From an uncultured Alphaproteobacteria bacterium (GTDB lineage Bacteria > Pseudomonadota > Alphaproteobacteria > HIMB59): a stretch of DNA of 43,706 nt. A program made the translations under genes and the position numbers. The notes under the pieces were generated by a model. The model worked only from the letters and a program-made list of their open reading frames with translations, was not told the DNA's origin and made no database searches. Of the stretch, positions 1-9,662 are shown piece after piece; the first letter of the stretch is position 1, and each line of letters begins with the position of its first letter. The DNA is taken from NCBI GenBank assembly GCA_902617465.1, contig CACMWO010000004.1, forward strand, positions 1-43,706. Reading direction: 5' to 3'.

Positions 1-380
1 AAAATTATAATTCTTTTTATTAATTTGTTTGTCTTGCTATATTCGACTTTTATAGTTGAATCACCAATATAGTACTCCTTCTTTATATTAGGAAAATCAT
101 CGAGTATATTAACGATGCCTTCTAAGACTTCTGAGTTATCATTTATTTTGAAAAACTTAGTTTTGTCATTATTTTGCACATAAAAAAATAAATTATCTTT
201 ATGTATTATCGTATAAAGATTTCGAGAGAAATATTGATATCTAAATTTCTCATTTTTTATGAGTATGGCGCCTTGATGTGACTCACCATTTTGATGCACT
301 TCTTCAAAGAGGCATGTTAACTCTAAAGCTAAAATATTTTTATTAATAAATAAAATAATAATAATTATTATATATTTCAT
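1..380 (-). CDS. Partial (C-terminus off window) secreted LolA-like outer-membrane lipoprotein carrier protein
   Basis: Reverse-strand reading from ATG at 380: MKYIIIIIILFINKNILALELTCLFEEVHQNGESHQGAILIKNEKFRYQYFSRNLYTIIHKDNLFFYV...; signal peptide; ATG overlaps the yggS stop (ATGA). LolA-like call is pattern-based. Confidence 0.5.
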   Translation of the reverse strand, partial: MKYIIIIIILFINKNILALELTCLFEEVHQNGESHQGAILIKNEKFRYQYFSRNLYTIIHKDNLFFYVQNNDKTKFFKINDNSEVLEGIVNILDDFPNIKKEYYIGDSTIKVEYSKTNKLIKRIII

Positions 381-1009
381 GAGAATATTAGTGATCCTAT
401 TCTAATCATATTGCTCTCATAACTTAAGGCTATTTTGTAATCATTGCTCATACCAATACTTAATTTTAATTTTTTATCAATTTTATCTCTAATCTTTTTT
501 ATTTGCTCAAAATATTCTGAGGGATCTTGTATATTTGGTGGGATGCACATTAAACCAGTAATATTTAATTTTTTACCAAGGGAATATTCATATAAATCAA
601 AAAGATCTTTAATAGGCACGCCTGACTTTTGCTTTTCGTCTCCAATATTTACTTGGATATAATATTCCCCAGTACGACATTTTTTTTTTGAAGACTCTTT
701 ACTAATTTGATCCACTAGTGAATGTCTATCAACGGACTGTATGGTATCAAAAATTTTTAAAGCTATCTTTACCTTATTTGTTTGTAAAGGCCCTATCATG
801 TGTAGTTCTAGTTTTTCGTAGGCTTGCAAATTCTCATACTTTTGCTTTGCCTCCTGCACCCTATTTTCTCCAAACAATCTAAAACCTTTAGTTATGAGGG
901 TTTCAATATCCTCTATTGATTGATTTTTGGTCACTATCATTAGTTTTGTATTTTTATAAGAACTTAAATCTTGGTTTAATTGATTAAGGATGTTGTTATT
1001 AATAGTCAA
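377..1009 (-). CDS. yggS: YggS family pyridoxal phosphate homeostasis protein
   Basis: ORF 210 aa; motifs LMIVTKNQ, FGENRVQEAKQKY, LHMIGPLQTNK, VNIGDEKQKSG, MSNDYKIAL. Confidence 0.9.
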   Translation of the reverse strand: MTINNNILNQLNQDLSSYKNTKLMIVTKNQSIEDIETLITKGFRLFGENRVQEAKQKYENLQAYEKLELHMIGPLQTNKVKIALKIFDTIQSVDRHSLVDQISKESSKKKCRTGEYYIQVNIGDEKQKSGVPIKDLFDLYEYSLGKKLNITGLMCIPPNIQDPSEYFEQIKKIRDKIDKKLKLSIGMSNDYKIALSYESNMIRIGSLIFS

Positions 1010-1011
1010 AA

Positions 1012-1968
1012 TTAATGTATAAGACTGTTCTGGTCTAAATTTTTAGTTAAAAACTTTTTGTCATTATTTGATAGTTTACCAACAATTGTTTTTTCAATTT
1101 TATTTTCAGATATAAAGCTTTTTATATCATCGAGATTTATTTTTACGTCCATTCCATATTGCTTTAAATGATATAAGATTTCTAGGAGTGCACCTTGGGT
1201 ATCATCTAATAGTTTTTCATATGAAACAATTTTTCCCTTATAGGTGCTAATGACATTTTCATCTATCCATGAATTATAATTAATGTTGAAATTTGTCCGG
1301 TTCTCAAAAACTTTAAATTTCTGATTTTCTTGATCTTTACTTAAGTATGGTTGATTACTAAAGTTAAATAATTCATTATAAGATGCCTCGGGAGAATTAT
1401 ATTTCTCTTTATATCTCATGAGCAAGTTCTCTGGACTCTTAGTAACATATATGTAACAAAATGTAATATTGGGGTGAATGAAGAAATTTTTTTGTTTCGT
1501 TTCAAAAAAAGAATTGCACGTATTCATAAATAAGTAATCTTTATCAAAGTCAAAAAGAAGTAAATTTTGATAGAGATTAGATTGGGTTAAAAAGTCATTA
1601 AAATTTATTTCATTGATTTGATTATCTATGCCGAGATTTACAAAAAAATCGTTAAGTGAAGAGGCAAAATTTTTTATGACAAATGTGGAATTTAGATTTT
1701 TACGGAGATAATAATTAAAAAACTGATTAATATAAGTTAAATCTAATGTATCATAGGATATAGACCAAACTATTTTTTTTTTATAAAATTCAGATGGTAA
1801 ATTAGCCATAGTACTTTGGGAATTTCTTAAAAGAAGATATAAATCTAATTTATTTTTATTTTTGATATCAAGAATAAACTTATAAGCCTCTGCATATTTA
1901 TTGTTAATAATGTGATCATTAAGTAATTTTAAATTATAGTTTAATTTAATTTTCTTTAATATTTTCAT
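1012..1968 (-). CDS. Divergent sulfotransferase-like protein with no recognisable P-loop
   Basis: ORF 318 aa; CYIYVTKSPENLLMRYKEKY resembles the 3'-phosphate-binding segment and GKIVSYEKLLDDTQGALLEILYHL the late conserved segment of sulfotransferases; N-terminal SGTT-type loop not seen. Confidence 0.4.
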   Translation of the reverse strand: MKILKKIKLNYNLKLLNDHIINNKYAEAYKFILDIKNKNKLDLYLLLRNSQSTMANLPSEFYKKKIVWSISYDTLDLTYINQFFNYYLRKNLNSTFVIKNFASSLNDFFVNLGIDNQINEINFNDFLTQSNLYQNLLLFDFDKDYLFMNTCNSFFETKQKNFFIHPNITFCYIYVTKSPENLLMRYKEKYNSPEASYNELFNFSNQPYLSKDQENQKFKVFENRTNFNINYNSWIDENVISTYKGKIVSYEKLLDDTQGALLEILYHLKQYGMDVKINLDDIKSFISENKIEKTIVGKLSNNDKKFLTKNLDQNSLIH

Positions 1969-1989
1969 TACTGTATATATGCTTAAATC

Positions 1990-3573
1990 ATGAACTCTGC
2001 GATGTCAAAAATAATTAACCTTATGAAAATTAAGAAGCATCAGCAGGCTGAATTAGAAATTTTTACTGAATTAAAAAAAGATCCGCAATCGTTCGATTTA
2101 AATAAGATTCTTGCAATGAATTTTATATCTCAAAAAAAATATAATTTAGCTATGGCTTCTTTGAGTAAATGTCATGAAATTAACCCTAATGATTACGATA
2201 TTAATGTTAATCTGTCTCACATATTAAATAAGATACAAGACTACAAAACTGCACTTCAATACTCTAGTGCCGCTCTAGAAATTAACCCTGATAAACCTGA
2301 AGTTTATCATAGTATTGCTCATAGTTATTTATATATTCCTGACCTTCAAAAAGCAGAATTAAATGTTCTTAAATCAATTGAATTAAGGGGTGGCTTAGAC
2401 TCAATGGAAATTATGAATTACAAAGATACTTTAAATTTATACACAGACATTCTATATGCAAAGGGAGACGAAGACTCTTTTAGAAGTGTATGTAGTATGC
2501 TTCTAAATAAAGGTATCCATTTTGGAGATATTTTTAGAAAACTTTTACGAAGTGATAAAAAAGCCATTTTAGAAAATCATTTAAAAACTATGGAGAAAAG
2601 TTTAAGGGATGTTGAAAAAAATCAAAATTTAGTCCATAAAAATTTAACTAAGTCGAGCATTTACTCATGTTTTGCTGAATACTATCAGGATAAAAATAAA
2701 GAGGTTTCTGAAAATTATTTTATTAAATCAAATAAATTAATTAGCGATTTACAAAGAGACTCAATATACCAGCGTCAAGAGTTTACCAAAAGTGTTATTA
2801 AATTTTTTAAGGAACCAGCAATAGATAAAATACAAGAAAAGATACCTGGTGATCTTGGAGATGGTTTAATTTTCATTATTGGCATGCCTAGGTCAGGCAC
2901 CACATTAACAGAGTCAATTATCGCTACAAGTGAGGATAGTGTTGCCGGAGGGGAAAAAGTTTTTTTTAGTGTGAATTGCCGCCCTATTATAAATCAATAT
3001 CAAAATGGAAATTTAAAGTCTGAAGCTTTATTGAAACTTGGGGTAGCTTATCTCGAACTAATCGATATTCAACGAAAAGGGAAAAGGATATTTATTGACA
3101 AAATGCCAGAAAATTATCTTTACTATAAATTTATTCAAATAAGTTTACCACTTGCTAAAGTTATAAATGTTCATAGAGATCCATGGGATAATGCTATTTC
3201 GTTATTTAAACAGAATTATGTTAATGAGATCACATATGCATCAAGTTTCTTTGGTATTGCTTTAGAATATGCAAACTATGAGCATTTAATGAAGAAATGG
3301 AAGAGTGAAACAGATCAAAATATCCTTGATGTAAATTATCAAGATTTAGTTACCAAAACCGAAGATACAGCAAAAGAAATATGGGATTTCTGCAAATTAC
3401 CAGGGAAGTATGAAAAAATTAGACGAAAGGAATATTTTGCTCAAACAGCTAGTAAACAACAAATTAGGAAGGAAATTTATACATCTTCACTGAAAAAGAC
3501 AGAGTTTACTGATTATTTTGAAGATTTTACAAAGAACCTTGAGGAACAAAGACTCTATTGGAAGAATAACTAA
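1990..3573 (+). CDS. TPR-repeat sulfotransferase
   Basis: N-terminal TPR units (ALQYSSAALEINPDKPEVYHSIAHSYLY) followed by FIIGMPRSGTTLTESII (PAPS 5'-phosphosulfate loop) and VINVHRDPWDNAISLFKQNY. Confidence 0.85.
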   Translation: MNSAMSKIINLMKIKKHQQAELEIFTELKKDPQSFDLNKILAMNFISQKKYNLAMASLSKCHEINPNDYDINVNLSHILNKIQDYKTALQYSSAALEINPDKPEVYHSIAHSYLYIPDLQKAELNVLKSIELRGGLDSMEIMNYKDTLNLYTDILYAKGDEDSFRSVCSMLLNKGIHFGDIFRKLLRSDKKAILENHLKTMEKSLRDVEKNQNLVHKNLTKSSIYSCFAEYYQDKNKEVSENYFIKSNKLISDLQRDSIYQRQEFTKSVIKFFKEPAIDKIQEKIPGDLGDGLIFIIGMPRSGTTLTESIIATSEDSVAGGEKVFFSVNCRPIINQYQNGNLKSEALLKLGVAYLELIDIQRKGKRIFIDKMPENYLYYKFIQISLPLAKVINVHRDPWDNAISLFKQNYVNEITYASSFFGIALEYANYEHLMKKWKSETDQNILDVNYQDLVTKTEDTAKEIWDFCKLPGKYEKIRRKEYFAQTASKQQIRKEIYTSSLKKTEFTDYFEDFTKNLEEQRLYWKNN

Positions 3574-3581
3574 ATATTCTT

Positions 3582-3606
3582 AAATGTTGCATAAATGCAA
3601 CATTTT
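3582..3606 (+). terminator. Intrinsic terminator after the TPR-sulfotransferase gene
   Basis: AAATGTTGCA-TAAA-TGCAACATTT: perfect 10-bp stem, 4-nt loop, ending in TTTT. Confidence 0.7.
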
Positions 3607-3624
3607 CCTAAAAATTCCCATATT

Positions 3625-3652
3625 TTGGCATTTTAACTGTGATTGTTAGTAT
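3625..3652 (+). promoter_or_regulatory. Candidate sigma70-type promoter of the porin gene
   Basis: TTGGCA (3625-3630), 16-nt spacer, TAGTAT (3647-3652); imperfect consensus. Confidence 0.4.
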
Positions 3653-3668
3653 TAAAAAATAATATCTG

Positions 3669-3690
3669 CTTAGTTTTAATTAAAACTAAG
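3669..3690. repeat. 22-bp perfect palindrome in the porin 5' region
   Basis: CTTAGTTTTAATTAAAACTAAG, 30 bp upstream of the porin ATG. Confidence 0.9.
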
Positions 3691-3719
3691 AACTAATAAT
3701 TAAGAAAGGAATAATTATT

Positions 3720-4691
3720 ATGAAAAAACTAATAATCGCATTATCTGCAATCGCTGCAGCTGTAGGATTTACTACATCTGCTCATGCAGATATCTCTGTT
3801 GCTGGTTCTTCAAATGTTGCATATTTGTCAACAAGTGGAAACACAACAGGTGGTGACGAAGAGTTAGCAGTTGGTAACACTGTTGACTTTAGCATGTCTA
3901 CAACTACAAGTGGTGGAATTGGTATCTCATCAAGTATGTCATTGTCATTAGACTATGACGGTACAGCAACTGCTGTTGATGGAGGTAATGCCGTAACATT
4001 TACAACTGGTGGCTCAACAATCGTTGTTGGTGATGTTGAAATCTCTGACACAATTGGTGCTGTTGGTGGTGTTGTAAACGGACCACTTGATGATGCTAGT
4101 GATCTTGTCTCAAGTGTTGCTTCTGGTTTCCTAGATGACGATGGTCTTGGTGCTGAATTAACAACAGCTATGGGTGCAGCTTCAATAAACATCTCATTTG
4201 TATCAAATGATGATTCTGATAACTTTGGTATCTTAAATAGTAGCGTATCTGGTGCTAACGCAGCAACATCTGCTTCTATTACAATGCCAATGGGTGCATA
4301 CTCAGTAACTATCGGTGTTGCAGACTCAGACTCAGGTGAGTCTTCTTCAGGTGCATCTGCTAGCGGAACATTCGGTGGTGGAACAGCAACTATCGGTTAC
4401 TCAAACCAAACATTGATTGCAACTGGTAATGACTACCTAGCTACAGATGGTGACTCAGAAGTTATTGGTGCTACATATGTAATGTCAATGGATGCTGATA
4501 CAACTATCTCAGTAGGTTATCAGAACAAAAAAGACGCTGATAGTCACTCATCTACTCAAACAGATCTTTCAGTTGAAAGAGCTATGGGTGGTGGAGCAAC
4601 TGTATACCTTGACATCAGAAACTTATCTGGTGACACATCATCAAATGCTGACGGTACAGCAATTGGTTTTGGTACATCAGTAGCATTCTAA
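3720..4691 (+). CDS. Outer-membrane porin
   Basis: Signal peptide MKKLIIALSAIAAAVGFTTSAHA, Gly/Ser/Thr-rich beta-strand-like body, terminal aromatic residue (SVAF), AAGGA ribosome-binding site. Confidence 0.8.
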   Translation: MKKLIIALSAIAAAVGFTTSAHADISVAGSSNVAYLSTSGNTTGGDEELAVGNTVDFSMSTTTSGGIGISSSMSLSLDYDGTATAVDGGNAVTFTTGGSTIVVGDVEISDTIGAVGGVVNGPLDDASDLVSSVASGFLDDDGLGAELTTAMGAASINISFVSNDDSDNFGILNSSVSGANAATSASITMPMGAYSVTIGVADSDSGESSSGASASGTFGGGTATIGYSNQTLIATGNDYLATDGDSEVIGATYVMSMDADTTISVGYQNKKDADSHSSTQTDLSVERAMGGGATVYLDIRNLSGDTSSNADGTAIGFGTSVAF

Positions 4692-4710
4692 TCTAGCTTA
4701 ATACTAATTA

Positions 4711-4748
4711 AAACCAGGTAGGTTGAAATATCCCTACCTGGTTTTTTT
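4711..4748 (+). terminator. Strong intrinsic terminator after the porin gene
   Basis: AAACCAGGTAGG (4711-4722), 10-nt loop, CCTACCTGGTTT (4733-4744), T-run through 4748; perfect 12-bp stem. Confidence 0.9.
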
Positions 4749-4792
4749 ATTTCAACCTTGTATTAAATTTTCAAATTCAATAATATTAAATT

Positions 4793-5404
4793 ATGATTAA
4801 GTCTGCTGTAACACTTCTTCTTATATTTTTCATACAATCCTGTAGTCAGGGGCTTTTTTTTGGAGGAGACATTGAAAAAAATATGGCGGAAATGGATAAA
4901 ATTCATGGAAAATGCAACAATCCTTATAGAACTTTTAACAAAGCTCAGAAAAAAATATGTGAGGATAAAGAACGAGCAGCCGGTGCCGATGGAGTGATTG
5001 ACGAACCCATCAATCTCACAGAATTAATCGAAAACTACAAAAATTTTAGGGATGGAAATTTTAATACGACATCAGGTGGTATAGCTATTAATGAAAATCT
5101 ATGGGGAGCATCACTGATCTTATTAGATCAATATCCGCTTGACATTGTTGACTCTCAAGGTGGGTTTATATCAACAAGTTGGATTACTGAAAAAGATACT
5201 CCAAATCTTCGGTGTTTGATAAAAGTTAACGTAACAAGTAAAGAGTTAATATCTTCCGGCGTAAATGTAAAGTTACTATGTCAAGAAAAAGAATTGGAAG
5301 CTTGGTATAAAGACGGTATTTCATACGATGAAGAAGAAAAAAGATTGACTCTCAAAATATTAGATATAGCTGACAAACTAAGTACTACCGAAAAACTCTC
5401 TTAG
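4793..5404 (+). CDS. DUF3576 family lipoprotein
   Basis: Lipobox-like [38 protein letters not shown]; position upstream of leuS as in alphaproteobacteria. Confidence 0.7.
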   Translation: MIKSAVTLLLIFFIQSCSQGLFFGGDIEKNMAEMDKIHGKCNNPYRTFNKAQKKICEDKERAAGADGVIDEPINLTELIENYKNFRDGNFNTTSGGIAINENLWGASLILLDQYPLDIVDSQGGFISTSWITEKDTPNLRCLIKVNVTSKELISSGVNVKLLCQEKELEAWYKDGISYDEEEKRLTLKILDIADKLSTTEKLS

Positions 5405-5411
5405 TATAAGA

Positions 5412-7775
5412 ATGCAAAAAAAATACATTTTAGAGATGTTTCCTTACCCATCTGGAAACATCCATATGGGCCATGTAAGAAATTATGTAATAGGTGATAT
5501 ATGCGCGAGATATCATAAGCTTAAAGGTGATGAAGTTATTCACCCCATGGGTTGGGATGCCTTTGGTTTGCCTGCTGAAAATGCAGCTATTCAATTTAAC
5601 ACCCACCCTCAAGATTGGACTTTTGAAAACATAAAGAATATGAAAGACCAGTTAAAAAAACTCGACTTAGATTTAGATTGGGACAGAGAATTAGCGACTT
5701 GTAACGAAGGCTACTATCAGTTTCAACAAGAACTTTTCATTGATTTATATAACGCAGGATTAGCTTACAAAAAAGATGCATTAGTTAATTGGGACCCAGA
5801 AGATCAAACTGTATTAGCTAATGAACAAGTTATAGATGGTAAAGGTTGGAGAACTGGTGCATTAGTAGAACAAAAAGTATTATCACAATGGTTTTTTAAA
5901 ATTACAAATTATGCAGAGGAGCTTCTTAATGATTTAGATAAATTAACATTATGGCCAGAAAAAGTGAAAACAATGCAAAAGAATTGGATTGGAAAATCTA
6001 TTGGTGCAGAGATTGAATTCCAAATTATTGGCAAAGATGATCAACTTAATATATTTACTACACGTCCTGACACAATATATGGGGCAACATTTATTGCTAT
6101 TTCAGTCAATCATAAATTAGTGAGCAAGTATCTAAATGAAAATGAGATTGAGAAGATCAAAAAATCGTTTTCTGATAATATTGATGATAAAGAAAAACAA
6201 GGATTTCTTTTAAATATTAAATGCAAACACCCAATACTAGAAAAGGAAATACCAGTTTATATTGCAAACTTCGTATTAGATAATTATGGTGAGGGTGCTA
6301 TATTTGGTTGTCCTGCTCATGACGAGAGAGATTACGAATTTGCAATAAAATATAATTTACCTATTGTTAAAGTCGTACAATGTAACGACAGTGAATTACC
6401 TTTTAGCCATGATGGCGAAATAATTAATTCTCCACTTTTAAATGGTTTACGAAAAACAGAGGCAATTAAAAAAATTATCGAATATTTTGAAGATAAAAAT
6501 ATCGGAAAAGCATCAATAAACTATAAGTTAAGGGATTGGGGTGTATCAAGACAGCGTTATTGGGGCTGTCCGATACCTGTGCTTTATTATGAAGATGGCA
6601 CCTACAGAGTATTAGAAAAATCTGAACTTCCTGTTTTATTACCATATGATGTAAATTTAAATGGTAAAGGGAATGCTCTTTTAAGCCATGATAGTTGGAG
6701 AAAAGTGATATGCCCAAAAACAAATAAAATTGCATTCAGAGAAACAGACACATTGGATACTTTTGTTGACTCATCTTGGTATTATATAAGATTTTTAGAC
6801 AATAAATTTGATAAACCATTTGACGACAAAAAGGTGAATGAATACTTACCGGTAGACAAATATATTGGTGGCATTGAACACGCAATACTTCATCTTCTAT
6901 ACTCAAGATTTTTTATGAAAGCTCTCCGAGACATATACAATTTGAGTGTAAGTGAACCTTTTAAGCAACTTTTTACTCAAGGGATGATTACTCATAAAAC
7001 ATATAAAACACAAGGTGGGGAATGGGTTATGCCTAAAGAGGTAATTACAATAAATGGAGAGCTTTTCAGAGATAAAACAAAAGAATTTATTCAAGAAGGT
7101 CCGAGTGAAAAAATGTCAAAATCAAAAAAAAATGTTGTTGAACCTGACGATATTCTTCAGAACTATGGAATCGATGCAACAAGATTTTTTATGATTTCTG
7201 ACTCTCCTCCAGATAGAGAACTTGAATGGACAGACGAGGGTATTCAAAGTTCGAAGAATTTAGTTAGAAGAATTGAAAGGTATTTTTCATTCGATAAAAC
7301 CAATCTAAAATCAGATACTAAAAAAATGGTTGAAAAATTCGTTTACAGTATTGAGAAGAATATTTTAAATTTTTCACTCAATAAGTGTGTCGCTGATATA
7401 TATACGCTTTTTAATTATTTGGAAAAAGAGAAGGTATACTTGTCTAACCACGAGATAAGTAAAAAAATTCTAATTTGTTTATATCCTATTGTTCCACAAA
7501 TGTCTCTAAATCTAACTAAGAAGTTATTTAAATCTAATGAGATTGGTGATTGGCCTTATATAAATACTGATTTATTATTAGAAACAGATATTAATTTGCC
7601 AATACAAGTAAGTGGCAAGCTGGTTACAACAATTAAAACAAAAAAGGGATATGTAGAAAAAGAAATTTTAGAATCTATATATGAGATTGATAAAATTAAG
7701 AATAAGATACTTGATAGAAAGGTTATCAGAGTAATTAATGTTCAAGATAAAATTATTAATATTATTACTAATTAA
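5412..7775 (+). CDS. leuS: Leucyl-tRNA synthetase (short N-terminus)
   Basis: [17 protein letters not shown] (HIGH region), [12 protein letters not shown] (editing domain), EKMSKSKKN (KMSKS). Confidence 0.96.
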   Translation: MQKKYILEMFPYPSGNIHMGHVRNYVIGDICARYHKLKGDEVIHPMGWDAFGLPAENAAIQFNTHPQDWTFENIKNMKDQLKKLDLDLDWDRELATCNEGYYQFQQELFIDLYNAGLAYKKDALVNWDPEDQTVLANEQVIDGKGWRTGALVEQKVLSQWFFKITNYAEELLNDLDKLTLWPEKVKTMQKNWIGKSIGAEIEFQIIGKDDQLNIFTTRPDTIYGATFIAISVNHKLVSKYLNENEIEKIKKSFSDNIDDKEKQGFLLNIKCKHPILEKEIPVYIANFVLDNYGEGAIFGCPAHDERDYEFAIKYNLPIVKVVQCNDSELPFSHDGEIINSPLLNGLRKTEAIKKIIEYFEDKNIGKASINYKLRDWGVSRQRYWGCPIPVLYYEDGTYRVLEKSELPVLLPYDVNLNGKGNALLSHDSWRKVICPKTNKIAFRETDTLDTFVDSSWYYIRFLDNKFDKPFDDKKVNEYLPVDKYIGGIEHAILHLLYSRFFMKALRDIYNLSVSEPFKQLFTQGMITHKTYKTQGGEWVMPKEVITINGELFRDKTKEFIQEGPSEKMSKSKKNVVEPDDILQNYGIDATRFFMISDSPPDRELEWTDEGIQSSKNLVRRIERYFSFDKTNLKSDTKKMVEKFVYSIEKNILNFSLNKCVADIYTLFNYLEKEKVYLSNHEISKKILICLYPIVPQMSLNLTKKLFKSNEIGDWPYINTDLLLETDINLPIQVSGKLVTTIKTKKGYVEKEILESIYEIDKIKNKILDRKVIRVINVQDKIINIITN

Positions 7776-8235
7776 TCTTACTCTTTCATCATGTATAAAG
7801 GATAATACTAATTATAATAAAAATAAGTATTCAGTAGGTCACATAAGTGGTGAATATGATGGGCTTATTTTGAAAAATATATTGATTAATCATTTGTCCA
7901 GTGTTGGGTTATATGATGATAACTCTACTCATAAAATAAAATCGTCTATAAAACATTCAACAAAACTTTATATAACTAATATTGACAATACTTCTGATAG
8001 ATTAAGGGTGAGTAGTGAGCTAAGTATTAATATAGTCAATCAAAAATTTAAATGCGTTACCTACAGATTTGATGAAAGAATTTCTCAATACTATATTTAT
8101 GCTGATAGTGACAAATATATTAGCAATAACAAAGCTGAAAAGAAAATAAAGGAAGAAAATACTAATGCTCTGGTAAAGGAATTTATAAATAAGCTTGAGA
8201 AGCCTAAGTCAATTTGTAGAAATATTAATGAATAA
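7738..8235 (+). CDS. lptE: LptE-like LPS-assembly lipoprotein
   Basis: Lipoprotein signal LINLTLSSC, small size, overlaps the leuS end as in the conserved leuS-lptE-holA order. Confidence 0.6.
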   Translation: MFKIKLLILLLINLTLSSCIKDNTNYNKNKYSVGHISGEYDGLILKNILINHLSSVGLYDDNSTHKIKSSIKHSTKLYITNIDNTSDRLRVSSELSINIVNQKFKCVTYRFDERISQYYIYADSDKYISNNKAEKKIKEENTNALVKEFINKLEKPKSICRNINE

Positions 8236-8851
8236 TATTGAATGCATAATAAGCTTTATAAGGGAGAAAACTAAATCTAAACTTTTAGTAAATCAGGTAA
8301 ATGATGAAATAGGATTTTTTTATGTTGGAGTTGTTGAAAAGGAAGCAAACACTAATAATATTAAATTAAATTTCAATGATAATCCCATGAAAAAAGATGC
8401 CATTAACTTATTTGAGTTAGAAGAAATTGATATATGTTTTTCAAATAGTAAAAAAATTATCGATCAATTAGTAGTATCAAATCGTAAATGTATAATATTT
8501 ACAGATTATAAAAATTTTAAATTATACTCAAATTCTGTATTATCTATAAATGGGTATAATTATAGTAAAGATATAAATTATTACCTTAAAGATGTCCTAG
8601 ATATAAAAAATAATGAAATTATTAATTTTTGTTTAAACAACCCATATCTTACATATTCTGAGGTCTCAAAATATTTAGTTAACAACTCTGGTTATATAAA
8701 AGAAAATGGTATTAAAGTAAGTGACAATTTTATTTTGGATATAAGGAAAGAACTTTTTAATTTAAAAAAAAATCAAAGAGATATTTATAAAATTTACACT
8801 AATCTTAAAAGTGAAGTCAAATATAAAAAATTCAATTTTTTAGTTTATTAA
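8228..8851 (+). CDS. Possible short DNA polymerase III delta subunit-like protein (HolA by synteny)
   Basis: The listed ORF starts at 8195; ATG at 8228 overlaps the lptE stop and is more plausible. Position downstream of lptE; sequence similarity not conclusive. Confidence 0.4.
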   Translation: MNNIECIISFIREKTKSKLLVNQVNDEIGFFYVGVVEKEANTNNIKLNFNDNPMKKDAINLFELEEIDICFSNSKKIIDQLVVSNRKCIIFTDYKNFKLYSNSVLSINGYNYSKDINYYLKDVLDIKNNEIINFCLNNPYLTYSEVSKYLVNNSGYIKENGIKVSDNFILDIRKELFNLKKNQRDIYKIYTNLKSEVKYKKFNFLVY

Positions 8852-9662
8852 CAATAAAATTATACTGTTCTAGATTTTCATAAAAAATTTTTATATTTCC
8901 TTTTCCTTTTTTATTATAAGTAATTTTTGTTTTGAAACCGATAGTGTCGCTTAACATTTTTTCTTCATAGATCAAGTTTGGCTCTTTAGTAGTGGCTTTA
9001 TTTTTATAAGTTTCTAAATTACGCACTGATATATTTCCTATCTTGATCTTGTTTAGAATATCCTCATTAAAGTCATTGGGTGTTTTACCGACAAGCGCCC
9101 TTGCGTGTCCCATCGATATTTTTCCATTATTTAATAGATCGAAGAAAACTTTGTCTAAATCTAACAATCTTAATAAATTTGTAATATGTGACCTACTTTT
9201 ACCAACTATTTTTGATAATTCTTGATGTGTATAATTATTTTTTTCAATTAAATGCTGATACGCTTTTGCTTCTTCTGAAACTTTTAGATCTTCTCTTTGA
9301 ATATTTTCTATTAATGATATTTCGTCTTTATCAAGGTCTTTTGGAAGTAATAATGCGGGTAAAACCTTCAAATCTGTAGATTGCGCCGCCCTCCATCTTC
9401 TTTCACCTGCTACCAAAGAAAAATTATCTATGTCTTTTTTAATAACTATAAGCGGTTGAATTAAGCCATTTTTTTTTATTGATTGTGCTAGTTCGTCTAT
9501 TTTTTCTTTGTTAAACTCTTTTCTTGGCTGCGTTTCATCTCTAAATATTTTCTCTATTGGGATGAATATTAAACCCTTATCTTCCGATTTCTTATCCTGT
9601 AAAATCTCCTTATTGCCAAGCAAAGATGATAAGCCCTTTCCTAATTTTTTATTAACTACCAT
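8832..9662 (-). CDS. parB: Chromosome partitioning protein ParB
   Basis: KKLGKGLSSLLG, QPRKEF, GLIQPLIV, GERRWRAAQ, HTH region VGKSRSHITNLLRLL, GHARALV. Confidence 0.95.
   Translation of the reverse strand: MVVNKKLGKGLSSLLGNKEILQDKKSEDKGLIFIPIEKIFRDETQPRKEFNKEKIDELAQSIKKNGLIQPLIVIKKDIDNFSLVAGERRWRAAQSTDLKVLPALLLPKDLDKDEISLIENIQREDLKVSEEAKAYQHLIEKNNYTHQELSKIVGKSRSHITNLLRLLDLDKVFFDLLNNGKISMGHARALVGKTPNDFNEDILNKIKIGNISVRNLETYKNKATTKEPNLIYEEKMLSDTIGFKTKITYNKKGKGNIKIFYENLEQYNFIVNKLKN

Noticed and set aside
3953-4192. 79-aa ORF antisense to the porin gene
   Set aside because: Low-complexity (V/P/S/T) mirror of the porin coding sequence; no start signal or independent support.
6475-6735. 86-aa and similar minus-strand ORFs inside leuS
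   Set aside because: Antisense shadows of leuS with no recognisable motifs or promoters.
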